This document shows positions 13,035 through 26,400 of a stretch of DNA of 64,000 bases, one piece after another. The stretch spans positions 80,798-144,797 of the forward strand of contig BQKZ01000623.1 in assembly GCA_036244855.1 (NCBI GenBank). Reading direction: 5' to 3'. Made by a program: the position numbers and the translations under genes. Positions within the stretch are counted from its first letter, which is position 1. Every line of letters starts with the position of its first letter. Source of the DNA: Temnopleurus reevesii (lineage: Eukaryota; Echinodermata; Echinoidea; Temnopleuroida; Temnopleuridae). The notes under the pieces were generated by a model. The model had not been told where the DNA came from. It did no database searches and was given only the letters and a program-made list of their open reading frames with translations.

Positions 13035-13156
13035 ATATCATTCTAACATTATTTGAGAAGGGAGGATGGTACCTCAGTTAGTTTTTAATCTGTGCCNATA
13101 TCATTCTAACATTATTTGAGAAGGGAGGATGGTACCTCGGTTAGTTTTTAATCTGT
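13035..13156. repeat. 59-bp direct duplication separated by 'gccn'
   Basis: Copy 1 (13035-13093) and copy 2 (13098-13156) are identical except for A/G at 13075 versus 13138. The N at 13097 sits in the four-base spacer. The near-identity and the adjacent N make a mis-joined assembly overlap more likely than a true tandem duplication. Confidence 0.85.
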
Positions 13157-14501
13157 AGTCTCAGTAATATTGATCTTCTATTGGAACAATAAGTGAGATA
13201 TGAAAAGCAGATGCACTGTCACATAATGTGAGAGTCGGAAACTCACCTAAAGAAAAAAAAAAGGATTTCGACATTGATTTCATCCAGAGATGCTTTGAAC
13301 TGGTTTTACAAATATAGGGTTCCCCTCCTAGAAACAAAGTAAACTTTTTGTCATCAGCACTTGGTTATCATTATTTTATTTGTATGTAAATGAGATAATT
13401 GATATGAACATGTCCCATAACAGAATTTATTCCAGATAAAATGGAATAAAAATACATTTTGTCCTTTCCAACAGCGTCATCCAAACTTGATCATGAATGG
13501 AGAGGATGCCCTTCGAGACAATACGCCCCCCCCCCCCCCCCCCATAGGTAAATAAAGAAAATTCATATTTTTTCGTCAGAATACAAGTTTGCGCGTTTTA
13601 TTTCCATTTCGTCCGAGGTGTACCAAAATTGATGCAATTTGATCCATCTAACCCGTCCATCCTGCCCCACCCACAGCAAAGTGAATGGATCGTAGCTCAT
13701 GATGGACTACGGTCGAACGGAAATGTCTGCCCTCTTTTGTTCGCTAACGTACAGTTTTGGCGTACGAAGTAAAATGGGGTTACGCAGGAATTGACTAATT
13801 ATAAAGAGCTGGAAAATAAACGTGAACAATCGTCATTGGGTCTCACTCACTCATTGACGAGAAACCGAGCATGACGACCCCTTGAAATAGCAACCTCCAA
13901 GATTCCTTAATGACTTCTACAAATCCTCTTTCCTTCGACGCGGTTGAAATCAAAAGAAGGGTCGCTGATCACGTGGTCTGATAGCACTTTATCTCGACCG
14001 ACGAAGGTAGATTAAAATAACAACAGTTTGCTCGGCTTTTGACTTTACACAAAGGTCAATAGAAATATCATCCACCTTGATGGGGAGATAAAATATGAGA
14101 TATTGGTGGAAGATGTTTGAATTGGTTTGGGTGAGGGTAATTCTCTAGGCGAACCTTGGGTGCTGGGTGAACAAGACGCCCCCGGCTTGGAGATGGCAAA
14201 CCTGATGAGTGGTGTGTGCCACAGCTAATCGTAAAGTATATCTTTCGTCAGGTTTACTTTGCATTAAAGTTCAACGTTTAGTACTTATGAAAATTGAGAA
14301 CATGCAAAGAAAATGTTTTTGTTAAAATGGAAATAGCAAAAGGAAGAAGATGATCACACTAACAAACAAGAGTGTTTTGGGAAAAGCGGCCCCAGCTCCC
14401 GCTTGTTCTATTTAATAAAGATAGACCATTACGGAACTTCATATCAAAGTTTGATTCGTGACATCTTTTTTTTATACCAAAAACGTTGTCATAACACATC
14501 A

Positions 14502-14629
14502 GGGGCCTGTAACATAAAAGTTGCAATTAAACTTGCAATAAATATTTATCGTAAGTCTATGGCAAAATGTGTACAAAGAGATGCAATAAATTGCAAAATT
14601 AATCGTATCTCTTTTATGTTACAGGACCC
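14502..14629. mobile_element. Short fold-back MITE-like element, family B, copy 1
   Basis: Terminal inverted repeats of 19 bp with one mismatch: 'ggggcctgtaacataaaag' at 14502-14520, and the reverse complement of 'cttttatgttacaggaccc' at 14611-14629. Subterminal sequence is also roughly palindromic, with TTGCAA motifs on both sides. At 128 bp it has no coding capacity. The right end recurs at 21922-21969. Confidence 0.8.
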
Positions 14630-16163
14630 ATGAATTGTAAAAGCAAAACGTAATTTAAAGGGGCTGTGTAAAAATCACTTTGGGAAAAAAATAGAAAGTG
14701 ATTGTTGACGAAATGCAAATAATGAAACAGTTACATGTCATTTATATTTGAAAAAGCTGAGAGTGTATACAAGCAATAAAAAATAAGACACTGGGAGATA
14801 ACAAATAATTAAAGGTGATATTTCGCTGAATCGCAACGTAATAAAATAAAAAGAAACAGCGCTATTTGCTTAAGCAATTTTGGCATAATCTCCAATGTTT
14901 ACGGAAAGTAAAAAAAAAAATGATTATCTAGATGGTATTCATAACATATTGCAAAAAGTGTGATTTTGATTATTCGATTCAACATTTCAACTGGAGTGTA
15001 ATTTTCGCTTGTACTAACTCTGTACTTGATAAATACAACATCAGTGCAAACTTATAAACCTTTAATCGAAGAAAATTGGTATGAGCATTAAATCTCAATT
15101 TCAACTGATTTCTAAAAGCAAATGCATTGTTTATTGTAGAAGAATCTGGAGTCTAAAATTTCAATCGTTTGCTTTGTCACAAACACTGGACGCCCCTATC
15201 TCTTCTCCGGTTCCCACATATATTTGATGAAGTTTAAAATCCCAAATAAAAGTTATAATGTCATAATAATGCAAGTATTGTCCACCCTTGATTACTCCAA
15301 CTCAAGCATAGAAATAAGTTTTGCCATGAATTTCACTCAAGTTTAACGCCGAATATTTCGTTTTGTTACAGCGCCATCTATCACCAAAAACAGTCAACCT
15401 TGGGGAAATTACTTGTATTGGTTCGATTTGCTTGTAACCTGAAAGATTGAAAAAGAGGCTTTCTTGTTTTAAACTTTAGATAAATCCTGAATCAAAATTT
15501 CAATCGTTTGCTTACTATGCTAGCCCACACATTCTGCCATGATTGATAACTAGCATGATTTATAACACTAATTGTCTTCGATTATTTACCCTTTGTCACA
15601 AATTCTTTCCATGATTAGAATAGCACCTAGATATTTGAGGATACACTGGTCATATATTTTCTTACCTGTTGGAAGACTTTGACCCCATGCAGGATCTTTT
15701 CAACAGCCTTATACTTCATGAACTTGACACTACTTGATGAATCATTATCATAATTGGTGCGTCCCTATAGTCATTGTTCTTGTAGTCCATTGAAGGGTAT
15801 TGTGTTTAGAGGCTCTTCTCAAAACAGCTCAGGTGAGATGTTGCCGATTGACCTAATTTTGTTTAACAGCTCTAGAGAATTACTATACATTTCACGCTAT
15901 CTAGGTTAGTGTATCATACGAAAGAAGCATCCGCCAACATCCGTTTGGATGGCAATGACCCGAATTTGATCTTGCCTGAGAAAAGTTTTGAACAAGAGGC
16001 ATCTTTCAAAGTCATACTTGCCTAATAAATAATAAAGATGATGTGGCTTCGTGAATTATGGTATTTAGTATAATAAAAAAAATCGTTCTTGAGATAATTC
16101 GATGCTATTTAGGTAAATATTCTATTCATGGTGACCCAAATCGGAGGGGGTCTGGGGTTACAG
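14630..16163. other. AT-rich intergenic sequence
   Basis: No gene is recognised. A 20-bp string 'aaaatttcaatcgtttgctt' occurs near 15156 and again near 15495, with weak similarity around each copy ('tttgtcacaaa' follows both at different distances). This hints at an old, decayed duplication. Confidence 0.5.
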
Positions 16164-16950
16164 CCCCCCTCCCCCCCCCCCTTGTTTGGTAGTCCCCTCC
16201 CGCACTTTTCATAACATTCCGCGGTTCATAATTTTGCAGACTGGGGCGAATCAAGGATTTATCAACATGTGCAGGTAAAAAAAGGTCTCCTTATAATGGT
16301 TTGACAGTCATGTAATAATGTAGATATTATATATTTTCAAGTTCCAAGGGGGCGGCCACAAAGGGAAAATCAACTATTTTTTGCCCATGTATCTTTATAA
16401 TTAAATAATGAATTCACCATATAGCAGCTAAAACTGCTTACTGATGAGTGATTCGGTAAAAATATGAAAATGGTAGTAGGCCTACACTAGATGCTTAGAG
16501 AATCTACTGAGAAAATGGTTATTTCATGACCTACTGAAAGCGATGATGAAGATACTAAAAGAATTTCATCTACCTATCAATGTTTATACTAAATGCGACA
16601 ATTTAGGGAGATTTTGCAGATCATGAGTTTTCAGCCTTAATTAAAACTAAAGTCCTCACTTCGCTCCGAAATCGATTGTCCTTTGCAACACGAATCTCAA
16701 GAAAAAGTATGTAAGGCCTCCAATGATAACAGGGTTTCAATATCTATCATGATCATCATTGAAAGGTCCGTTTTAGATTTGTATATAGGCTATTCATTGT
16801 ACTGTAAAATTTTATCAGTTTTTGTAATCGCTGGAAACCGCACCCCGCCCACCCCCTCTCTACCAACAACCCCTTACCCACTTAACCCTAAATAACATTA
16901 ATAGAGAATTTGGAGACAGTAAGTAATGAGTTTCTTTGAAATTACTGTAA
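16164..16950. repeat. Diverged tandem duplication, unit A
   Basis: The unit begins at a C-run and contains landmarks repeated in order in unit B: 'gaatcaaggattt', 'caagttccaagggg', 'ccacaaagggaaa', 'gagattttgcag', 'aaccgcaccccgcccacccc' and 'tttgaaattact'. It has no significant open frame. The landmarks are collinear over about 790 bp, so this is a real duplication or two adjacent insertions of one repeat. Confidence 0.8.
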
Positions 16951-17956
16951 CCCCCCCCCCCCCCCCCCCTCCTCAATAACGTTTCGCGGCCCCTGATTAT
17001 GATAATGCAGGGGCAAATCAAGGATTTCAACATGGGCAGGTAATATATCTTTTAAATAGTTTCCCATGAGGTAATGTAAAAAAAAATAGATTTGTCAAGT
17101 TCCAAGGGGCGACCACAAAGGGAAAGTCAATTGTAAGTTTCCATCTTCCTAATCAAAGAGTGATTTTACCTTTTAACAGCTATAACTGCTTGCTCATGAG
17201 TGATTCAGTAAAAACATGAGAATGATTTTGCATTTGCAACATAATTTATAGATGCTCGGAGAGAGCCTGTCGACAAAATTATTACTTCATGACCGCGATG
17301 AAGATGATGAAGAAACTAGATTAGAATTTCATGTGCCTATCAATAGTTATATTAAATGCGATAATTTAAGGAGATTTTGCAGCTCATGAGTTCTCAACCT
17401 TTAAAAAAAAAAATCAAATTCTACTTCCGCTGCGAAAAAAAAATTGTCCCTCGTTATTCGGCCACTGGGCCAATCAAGACGAATGTCTTCGTTTGTAAAG
17501 CCTCCAAGAATAACAGGGTTCAATGATTGTGAGATTTTACCCTTCTTGAATAAAAGGGAAAGCGAGAAATAAAAGACGAATTAGAAAAAGAAATATATAA
17601 TTAATAGAAATAATAATTGAAAGAATTTTTTTTTTATAGATTTTATGCTATTGTTGACCGGGGTGACGCATATAAGTCATAATAGTATTATGATTCGTTC
17701 AAATGTATAAATAATTATTAGAATATAATATAATAATATTCTATCTTAATTGAAACAGCCAGATTTGTATTAAGGCCAAAAGTTTGTGATGGCGCTTCAT
17801 TTTTACTGTAAATAAATTTGTATCAATTCTGTAATCGCAGGAAACCGCACCCCGCCCACCCCCTCTACTAACACATCGTACCCACTTAATCATGAATAAA
17901 ATTAACAGAGGATTTGCTAACAGAAGGTAATGAGCGTCTTTGAAATTACTTATTGA
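16951..17956. repeat. Diverged tandem duplication, unit B with internal insertion
   Basis: This repeats the landmarks of unit A in the same order and orientation. The first half is offset by about 757 bp. After about 17530 the offset grows to about 1,007 bp, so roughly 210-250 bp of AT-rich sequence (near 17530-17745) is present only in unit B. Both units start with C-runs, which suggests the C-run belongs to the repeat. Confidence 0.8.
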
Positions 17957-18039
17957 AAATGTATTAACCAAGATGGTGACGGGAGGGAAATCGGGCAATG
18001 TGTATAGTTGTATATTGCACAGGATGTACTTCACACTGC

Positions 18040-18260
18040 TGACTACCGATAGCCCACTACGAGTGAGAGCGCGTTGACACCCGACACCCTACCCGTCACT
18101 CATGGCTGAGATGAACGGCTTGCTCCCGTTGAGCTGTCGGCAGACTCTCGGGTGAGCGATCCACTCTTGATTGATTGGCGCGCCAATGTGCGAACGCGGG
18201 TCCGACACGACTTTGCTTGAAGGCGGGAAAAGAAAAGTGAAGAAAAGTCGTTGAAAATAT
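18040..18260. other. CpG-rich block, function unknown
   Basis: A GC- and CpG-rich patch in AT-rich surroundings, including 'ggcgcgccaa' and 'gaacgcgggtccgacacgac'. I find no exon with supporting splice sites. It could be an unrecognised promoter or a conserved element. Confidence 0.2.
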
Positions 18261-20210
18261 GGCACCTTTATTATGGTTGTCCTTCGCTTTTATAATTATG
18301 ATAACCGTGATTCGATGTAGGCCTACCTAAAAACAAATGTTTCTTTTTACTCGGTCAATTACAAATTTCACGGTTGTAGAAAAGGTCGAAATTTGTACAT
18401 TATCTTTTTATGACGAATCTGCCCCAATGATAAATAATCATTTTGAACAGGAGCGGAAAAATCAGATGAACAGAACAAAAAAAGAAAGAGAAAAATCGAA
18501 CAACTATTAAGAAAGTTATTTTTCGATATGTAGGCAAATTGGCAACAATTTATTGGTTTCATATCAATGCTAAAAAATATTATTTCCTTAAAATTTTAAC
18601 TATATGATCTTCATGATAAATATGTAAGTCCTCTATTTGCATGTTTATAATTTTCTTTGGAAATGATGGATTTTGCACCATAAATATAAACATTTTTTTA
18701 CCGATTTGCCCATTTTTTCAAATCATTGAAAATTGATGAATTTCCTATTTATTCCGATTCATTCATGTCCAATTTTTTCTCAAACGATTTTTTCCCCTGC
18801 TCATCATTTTACTTTTACTTTTGGTATAACAGGAAATCAGTCAAATATTAAACTAACCATCCTCATTCTCCTTTGTTATTATTTCAAAGGCTTTAGATTT
18901 AGATTTACTTTTATATTATGATTACAGTATATTGAGACATGCATATAGTCTGTAATATTATCCGATATATGAAAAGAAAGTGTCTGATATCATGGTAAAA
19001 AAGAAATCGTGAAAGGGCATACTTGTACAATAGTAAATTTGGACTGATCCATTTTACTCGTGAAATAGATAAGTCAAAATTTCACCTCATAAATCAATTT
19101 GTGCAATTGCAATATCCGCCATAACTTATTTGTTTACTATTTGTCCTTTATCACTTTTTATCGACTTTTATTACACTTTCGTTCTTTCTCTGTATTTATT
19201 TTGTACAATTTGTTTATTATACCTCCCCAATTGATACATCTACCCCTACCGACATAAACTTAGTCCCCCTCTCTCACAAAAACAGTAACATAAAACTGAA
19301 ACACAAACATACACATTACTGCCTCTCGCACTCACACACACACATACACACACACGCACATACAAAAGCACATACAAACTAAACCTCTTCTAATTCATCT
19401 CTCTCCATGCCCCTCATCTTTTAAAATATAATTTCATTATAAATTATAAATTTAGGCTGTGTCGAACAGTTGAAGGAAAATGAAGTGGCTGCAAAATCAT
19501 ATACTTGGAATACTGCAGAAGTCTTGCTCAATCTAGCAATATAATCAACCGGACACTTTATATCACAAGCACATTTTGGATTGACATCTTGTAATAGTCA
19601 CGTCGTGCTATTTATAGATGATGATGTGGGATGTGTTAATTGATTGGGGGATTCCCTTTCTTGACGACTGAACGCAGAGGGACACTCTTGATAGTTAAAT
19701 GACCTGTTGGTCAAAATACTGCCAATATGGTAACCCACTAATCCATTTAAATTTCGTAATTAAGGCGACGTCATTTATGTGTATTCCTGTTCCCCCCCCC
19801 CCCTTGTTTCTTAGAAACAATTTGAATGTAAAATAATGAGAATTTTATACAATGTTGAACAATAAAAAGCAGTTTTATATATATATTATCAAAAAAATGT
19901 ATATAATCCTGCTTGAGGTTTTGAATCCTATAGGAGTTATTATGACTTATGGCACAGAAAAAATAAGAACTTATAGTCTCTACAATAAAATGTGCATACA
20001 TTCCTGTCATATAACAAAACCACGATATTTGATTTATCGATTAACACGAATTCTTACTGAAATGGATGTTGTTGTTATATTATATAAAGATATAATTATT
20101 GGTAATGCTGTCATAGCTGTTATTCAAAGTTTCACTCTATCACAATCGTCGGCATCCTCCACGTTAATCTTCTTCTCCTTCTCCCCTCGTCATCCACCCA
20201 TCCTATCCCC
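18261..20210. other. AT-rich intergenic sequence
   Basis: Contains a CA-rich tract (19332-19362) and a C-run (19792-19803). A 143-codon plus-strand frame (19852-20283) owes its length to the Ser-coding TCC array at its end and is not a credible gene. Confidence 0.6.
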
Positions 20211-20354
20211 CTCCTCCTCCTCCTCCTCCTCCTCCTCCTCCTCCTCCCCTCCACTTCCTCATCGTTATCAATATCATCAGTAAAACGTCATCACCACTGT
20301 ATTCGTCTTCGTCGTCATCATTATCATCATCATTATCATCATCATCATCATCAT

Positions 20355-20396
<42 letters not shown>

Positions 20397-20420
20397 AATT
20401 ATCATTATCATCATCATCAC
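20211..20420. repeat. (TCC)n and (ATC)n microsatellites
   Basis: A TCC array (20211-20246) is followed at 20307-20420 by a long ATC array with ATT interruptions. The poly-Ser and poly-Met frames across these are artefacts. Confidence 0.95.
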
Positions 20421-21921
20421 GTCGTCGACCTCATCCTCATAACTATTCTCACCATTCATTATAGGTATCGTTGTTATCATCTAACACATCTTCAAAATAT
20501 CTTGAAGAATTACATACTAAAGAACATTATACGGTATTTTTTCAAAATGTGTGAACTCGATATAAAATTAGTATCTCCTACCATAGACCTGTTGTAGGTC
20601 TATGCTCCTACTCACTCTTTTTGTTATGATTATCTGAAATTTTGCCTATGCTCTAAAACAAGGTGGATATATTTTCCATCATATGAAGAGACAACAAGCA
20701 CCCAAAAGAAGAATAGGCAAGCTCAACAAAAAAAAAAGAAATACCGGACAGCAAATTTCCCGTTCATTCCCTTTATTCAACCTGAATACATCAAATCATT
20801 ATCATATAAAATGCGCACAATACTCAGCCATAGTATTTTGACAATATGACAAGCTCTAAAGAAGTCTAGATAATTCCACAGTGATACAAGATTATTTAGT
20901 TGTACAAATCTTCTTATTACAATATAGAATCTAATATAAATATGCTTGATCTGCTCAATCTGTTTGATTTGTATCTAAATTCTGTTCGGAAAATACTAAT
21001 AAAACTATTCTAGTATTCTCAAATATACAATTATTGTTTCAGATATTGTCGTTAGTTCTGATCTGGTTATTGTACATTTAATGACAACAGAATTAATTTG
21101 ATATATACAATATGATACAGCATAATTACAAATATATCAATGGCAGTCTAAATTAGAAACGATCACTTTCGATTCACAATAAATAAAATGATGATATTTA
21201 CAATATATAGTATTTTGACAAACTGTGCCAAAAACACTTTTAAAAGTGTACCCGTTTTAAACAGAACGACTTAATGCATGAGTATAAACTAAAAATCAAT
21301 GAGTGTTTTATGAAACAAACAATGTTTTAGATGGAAAGTACGAGCAATATGTTTGGAGTGTATGACATGTATGGCTGATCTCACTGTGGTTTTTATGTTG
21401 ACGAATGGAATTAGGAGATTTACAAAATGGGTAGTTTAATTTAATACTTATATATTTTGTCACATCTTAAATTATTCTCATTAATACTCATTTATACATG
21501 GACTTAGTCATTATTATTATCAGATTGTGAATACAATTCTTTATGATAGAAAATCATTGCTGAAAAATAACAAAGAGTGAAAACTGATGTAATTTTGACA
21601 CTCCACTGTATCGTTTACTTCCCTAGGAATGTCAATGCTAATTAATCAACATCATAAATGAAAACACAATTTCAATTGTAAATCCCTCTCATCTATTTCA
21701 ACATTCGATTTCTAATCATCATGATATCAATTAGATAATAATGATAATGTATCATATTTTCATTTGAAATTTTCATTTGCTGTTGATCAAATATTGTAGC
21801 AAAAGCATCTATAAATGACAACAAATCTGATGGAAGCAGAGTCGCCAGACGATTATTTGTCACAAAACAGATTGTGATAAATTTAGTTTGGCTTTGCATT
21901 ATTTGTTTATAAACCAAACCA

Positions 21922-21969
21922 AGACATACGATTAATTACAAAATTAATCTCTTTTATGTTACAGGCTCC
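21922..21969. mobile_element. MITE-like family B, right-end fragment
   Basis: Matches the right end of the element at 14502-14629: 'atacgattaat', then 'aaaattaat', then 'ctcttttatgttacagg'. The matching left terminal repeat is not seen, so this is a truncated copy. Confidence 0.65.
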
Positions 21970-22395
21970 TGCTATGATTTATTGAAACATTTTTACAGAT
22001 CATCTATCTTTCGAAAATTACTCTAATTGATGGTATGAGATAGAATTGTTTAACATGATTATATGCATAATTCATGTCACCAGTCTAATTGAAAGTCTGT
22101 CATCTTTTCGAAAAAGATGCATACTCGAGACACTGATTTTTATATCATTTACTTACTCTTAAAGGGCATAACATTCGGGGTTTTTTTACTGAAATTCTAG
22201 ATTTGAAAGTAAAAGTTGTTAAATAGGTAAAATGTTCTTCATGAAAATTTAAGACTCTCATAACTTGAGCTCCTGTGTCTTGTTAATGCAAACATCTTTA
22301 ACACTTTCACTTCATTTTTATTCTTGATTTCAGTAAACACAACTTTGCCATTCAGGATAACTGCCATGACAAAGGGTTGCATTTTTTTTTATTAT

Positions 22396-22584
22396 TAAAA
22401 ACGCTCCCGAATTCACAAAGACGCAGGTCATTTGGTAGACTGACATTTGGTGTACTCTCCTTGTGCGCAAGCCGAACTTTATTCCACCGTCTGATCAGCG
22501 TATACTGTTTGCTCAGGGAGCGCTTTTAATTTTCAAAATTGCTGGGCCGACGCAAGCTAAAACGTGTGAGTCGGCCTTTAAAGC
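22396..22584. mobile_element. MITE-like family A, copy 2 (left end missing)
   Basis: Reverse-oriented relative to the copy at 182-392. Shared strings in order are 'cacaaagacgcaggtcat', 'ccaccgtctg', 'agggagcg', 'gctgggccgac', 'gctaaaac' and 'gtgtgagtcggcct'. The outer part of the left terminal repeat is replaced by an AT stretch. Confidence 0.75.
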
Positions 22585-22996
22585 TTTTGGTTTCAAAGAC
22601 ATTCTTCATTGGGGCATACATACGCCACGAAGATTTTATTATTGTAAAAAATGAATTTACGTGCTTCAATATGCAATGACAATCTTGTGCTATGTGAATA
22701 ACCTCATTCATACTGTATTTACTCAATCAAAGCAGTCATTTGTGGATCGAAATCTGTGATAGTGTATTGTTCACAAAATCTTAAAAAGTGGCAAGAATAG
22801 CCAGCTGATAAACATCTATAATGTCAGAATAGATAACTTAATGTGTTACTTCAGTTGATATCATCAAATTATTATATGAAAACTATAAAGGGGAAAGGTT
22901 GGGTAAGTGTTTAGGGTGTGCAGAGTGGTTTCACAACCATATCTTGGCAAGGAATTGGCCATCTAATTACAATCAAATATCATGGTGAGTTATGTG

Positions 22997-23002
22997 TTTA
23001 TT
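22997..23002 (-). promoter_or_regulatory. Candidate poly(A) signal AATAAA
   Basis: AATAAA on the minus strand, about 130 nt beyond the homeobox stop codon. It is the nearest canonical signal. Further signals downstream mean a longer 3' UTR is equally possible. Confidence 0.35.
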
Positions 23003-23130
23003 TTCTTTGATTTGTATCTTCCTCCTGTGATATGTAGGCCTCACATTTCATACATCAGTGTAATATTTATATAACATTTGAATAAGACAGAATGATCGCC
23101 TGGTTTTGTCTTCTTTGAGATAGTTGTGAT

Positions 23131-23437
23131 TCACTGCTGTGGGGCGAGTATTCCTCGAGGTGAAGTGGCTGAGGTGGCGATGTGTAGAGGGGTGGGTGCG
23201 GCTATGGAGGTTGGTTGGGGCGGCATTGGCAGGTGCATTGTCTGAGGACCAGGACCCATCCCACCAGGCATGACTGGTCTCGGGGCGGCTAGCAGGGAGC
23301 CGTAGGTAGCAGCTGCCGCTGCTGCTGGGTAGGATGCTAGGGCAGAACCGAACCAGGTAGGCATGAATGGAGACGCCCAAAGTCCTTGGCGGTGGGCCAT
23401 CTTAAGACGAGCCATCATCTGCTTCTTCCACTTGGTT
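23131..23437 (-). CDS. NK-like homeobox gene, exon 3 (C-terminus)
   Basis: Last coding exon, residues 328 (last base)-429 and stop. It begins after a 'tttctcatttcag' acceptor (AG at 23439-23438) with A-ACC-AAG-TGG, which completes the Arg codon split by the intron and continues the homeodomain as TKWKKQM (helix 3 end). After the homeodomain comes a basic stretch (ARLKMAHRQGLW), then a low-complexity tail rich in Ala, Pro and Met with an alanine run and PTWFGSALASYP. No second domain is visible. The TGA stop is at 23133-23131. The basic RLK..HRQGLW extension after the homeodomain resembles what I recall of the lms/Nedx type, but this is from memory. Confidence 0.93.
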
Positions 23438-26400
23438 CTGAAATGAGAAAGCAAAAGTAAGACAAATGATTTTAAATGTTTAACATTATAGTCATGAACT
23501 GTATTCTTAATGGTCATACAGAATTAACACACATTTATTTTCCATATTTACAAAAAGCAGGTTTAAATTGAGAACAATACAAAATGCTTTCATCGAGATG
23601 ACTTTAAAATATAAAATCGAAATAATGGTTTCTAAGAGATAGGTGGGATGTTACGCAAGTCATGTTTCCTTTAATGAAAACCAAGTAAAGGTGTCTAATG
23701 AATGCAAACCCGATGTTTACATGATGAAAGAGTATACCAAAATGATTGATTACGCGAGTAAGGAGATAGAAAAAATCATTAGTGTAATCAACGACATGTT
23801 AGGGAATATTGTTGCTATCGGGTGTCTTCTCGAATGGCCGCCGTAACGACTGTTTGGATAACTTGACCCACATTTTATTTTCTGAATACCTTCGACTGTT
23901 CCGTAGGCAAGTTGTACTCTGTAATTAAAGCTTTTGAATAGAGTGGTCTTTAAGAAGGTGCGCCTTTCTGTATTTTCATTTTAGCATGTATCACACTGTT
24001 GATATAGAGTTGTATATTGACTTTAGGGGATAAAATCATTAATCAGCGAATAAGGTAAATATTCACCAAGATATTTTGATAAATACTTTGGCTTATTTGC
24101 TTTTATAAAAACTCAAATTATATCGAATAATGAACGAATGAAGAACACACATAGTCTGGAACGGAGACTACGCGTGGCGCCGTTCTGTGAAAGCTGTGAT
24201 TATCACGTGTTGTATGGAGAAGATACGGACTAAGGAATAAGGTGTGGGGTCGGGTAACAACATTTTCGATTTTAGCCGGCGAAGCAATAGTGGCTGGCAT
24301 CATACCTAAGCAGCCTCTTGATTGGTCGATTTGACGAGTATTTGAATGACGAAAGCACCCATGGAAGTGCACTACCATTTAGGTTTTATACGCTGCATGT
24401 GTGTGGATTTTGTTTCAACTTATTTCGGCGCTGTAAACGGTTTTGAGGGTGGTGATGTGTGTGTACTTTTGGGTGATGACTAGCCCTGTGGGTAGACAGT
24501 CATTGATTGGTATAGAGATGGGCTTCCCCGCCGGGGACTCAGACACGGTGTCTCCGCTAGAAGCCCGTTACTGTGTGTTACTACTGTCCCCACATGGTAC
24601 AGCGAGTACTGAGCGGCTGGTTTGCTTGCACCTTATCAGACACCTAACTGGCTCTATCCCCATACAGATACCTTCTAATGATAAAGCATTCATCGATAGA
24701 GAAGTAACCTAACTCCAGCTCAAAACTACGAGTTTTTTTCCTCGCAAATCGGTGACATTTTCCACCTTTGCTTCAGAAGTTTCACAACCAATGTCTAATC
24801 ACCATGTCAACCATTTCTCCCACTTCCATTTGTTCCCACAGAGAATAATTAATCCTAAATGTGTCAAACCGATGGTTGACGAAACAAATTACAGAGTTAA
24901 GTGAACAAAAATATCCTTCGTTCTATTTTTTTTCTATTATTCATGGGAATTAGGCATCCATGAAGTCATCGAAAATTTTGAAGTCACAAGTGTAGAATTA
25001 TTTGCTTTGAATATGATTTTCGCATTGATGAATTAAGAATTATACAGAAGTTTCACATTAGCATAACGTTGGATAAGTAATTTGGATTTCTTTTCTCAAA
25101 TAGACCAAGATGAAATTTTTATAAAAAAGCAAGAAACATTAATTTTTATCTATTAGTTTTCATAATAATATAATAATATATCGCTCGATATAGCGACCCG
25201 AACAAGGATTAAAAAACAAGCGCACAAATATGTGTAAGATGTGTGTGTGTGTATGTGTGTTTGTGTGTGTGTTTGTGTGGGTGTGTGTATTTCACAGTTA
25301 AGGGTGTTGTGTTAATGCGTGTATTTCTATGGGTTTGGGTTATGTACCTATATATGTGTGTCAGATCTTGCAAATTGTCTTTAATATATACAATTTAATA
25401 AAAGTAGAAGAAAAATTGAATAATGGAATTTGATTTCTGTTAAACAATCATATTCACTCAAAACAAAATAATAAGCATGAAAATGAGTATTAAAAAAGTG
25501 CAGTGATATTCCGAACAAAGATGATAGCATTGCTCAACTATACCGTATATCTTTTCTTCTATTTCGTAAACACGGGTGCTAGCATTGTTTGAGCGCGTAT
25601 GAGGAGGAAGAAATTCATTTTGATAGTTGGTTGCTTATTTCCTTGTGCATGTCGTGCCCCACTCCGGAGGCGTTTTGGCGCGTAGAGTGGCGGCGGGATG
25701 ATTGTGAGCCTGAGGTCTCTTGTCTGCTCGTGCACATCGAACAGAACTCTACACGATATGCAAGATAGCCGAAGGTCTTATGACAAAACGGCTGATGACT
25801 GTCTTTTAAACATGCTAAATTAATAAGCACTTACACTATTTGATGATGTTTTATGACTTCGATTAAAATTTGCATGACCGTCGTTATTGAACCAAAATTA
25901 ATTTGTAAGAAATCGATAGAATGACATGTTAAACGGGGTGACTACTCTCTGAAATGGAAACAAAGTGGAGATAAGTAAAAGGCATTGAGGGGTACAACGA
26001 CCTTAACTTTTAGTTTCTATTTGACGTTTATTTAAGTCTATAATATATTCTATTCATTGTTGTGATATTCTTTAAACTTAAACATTATAATTGTTTCTCG
26101 AAGAGACGATATAATGGTATGACAACAAATGATATGAGAATATCATGACACTGTATGACTTGATTACAAATTGATTTAATTGACTCTCGTATCAACGCTT
26201 CTTCAACATCTACGGTAGATTACATCTCTAAACAAACAGCACGACTGGTGAAGTGTAGCGACGTGGGGCATGTTGAATATTTTTCTACATCTCTTATTGA
26301 CAAATTGATATGTGGGTCATGATAAAAATTAAAAGAAGAATAAGAAAGCATTACAAGCATTATGGTACTTATAGAAAGTGTTCATTAAATGATAAAAGAG

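Larger units (their letters stand above)
20421..23130 (-). other. 3' flank and possible 3' UTR of the homeobox gene
   Basis: AT-rich sequence downstream of the homeobox stop codon, reading on the minus strand. It contains a poly(A) signal candidate close to the stop (22997-23002), another AATAAA further out near 20771, two MITE fragments and a 9-bp perfect hairpin at 20582-20604 (catagacct/aggtctatg). The true 3' end cannot be set without transcript data. Confidence 0.4.

Noticed and set aside
15155..15515. Repeated 20-bp string as evidence of an LTR pair
   Set aside because: The similarity does not extend into LTR-like ends, and there is no coding region or primer-binding site between the copies.
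19852..20480. Ser-rich and Met-rich frames of 67-143 codons
   Set aside because: Their length comes from the TCC and ATC microsatellites.
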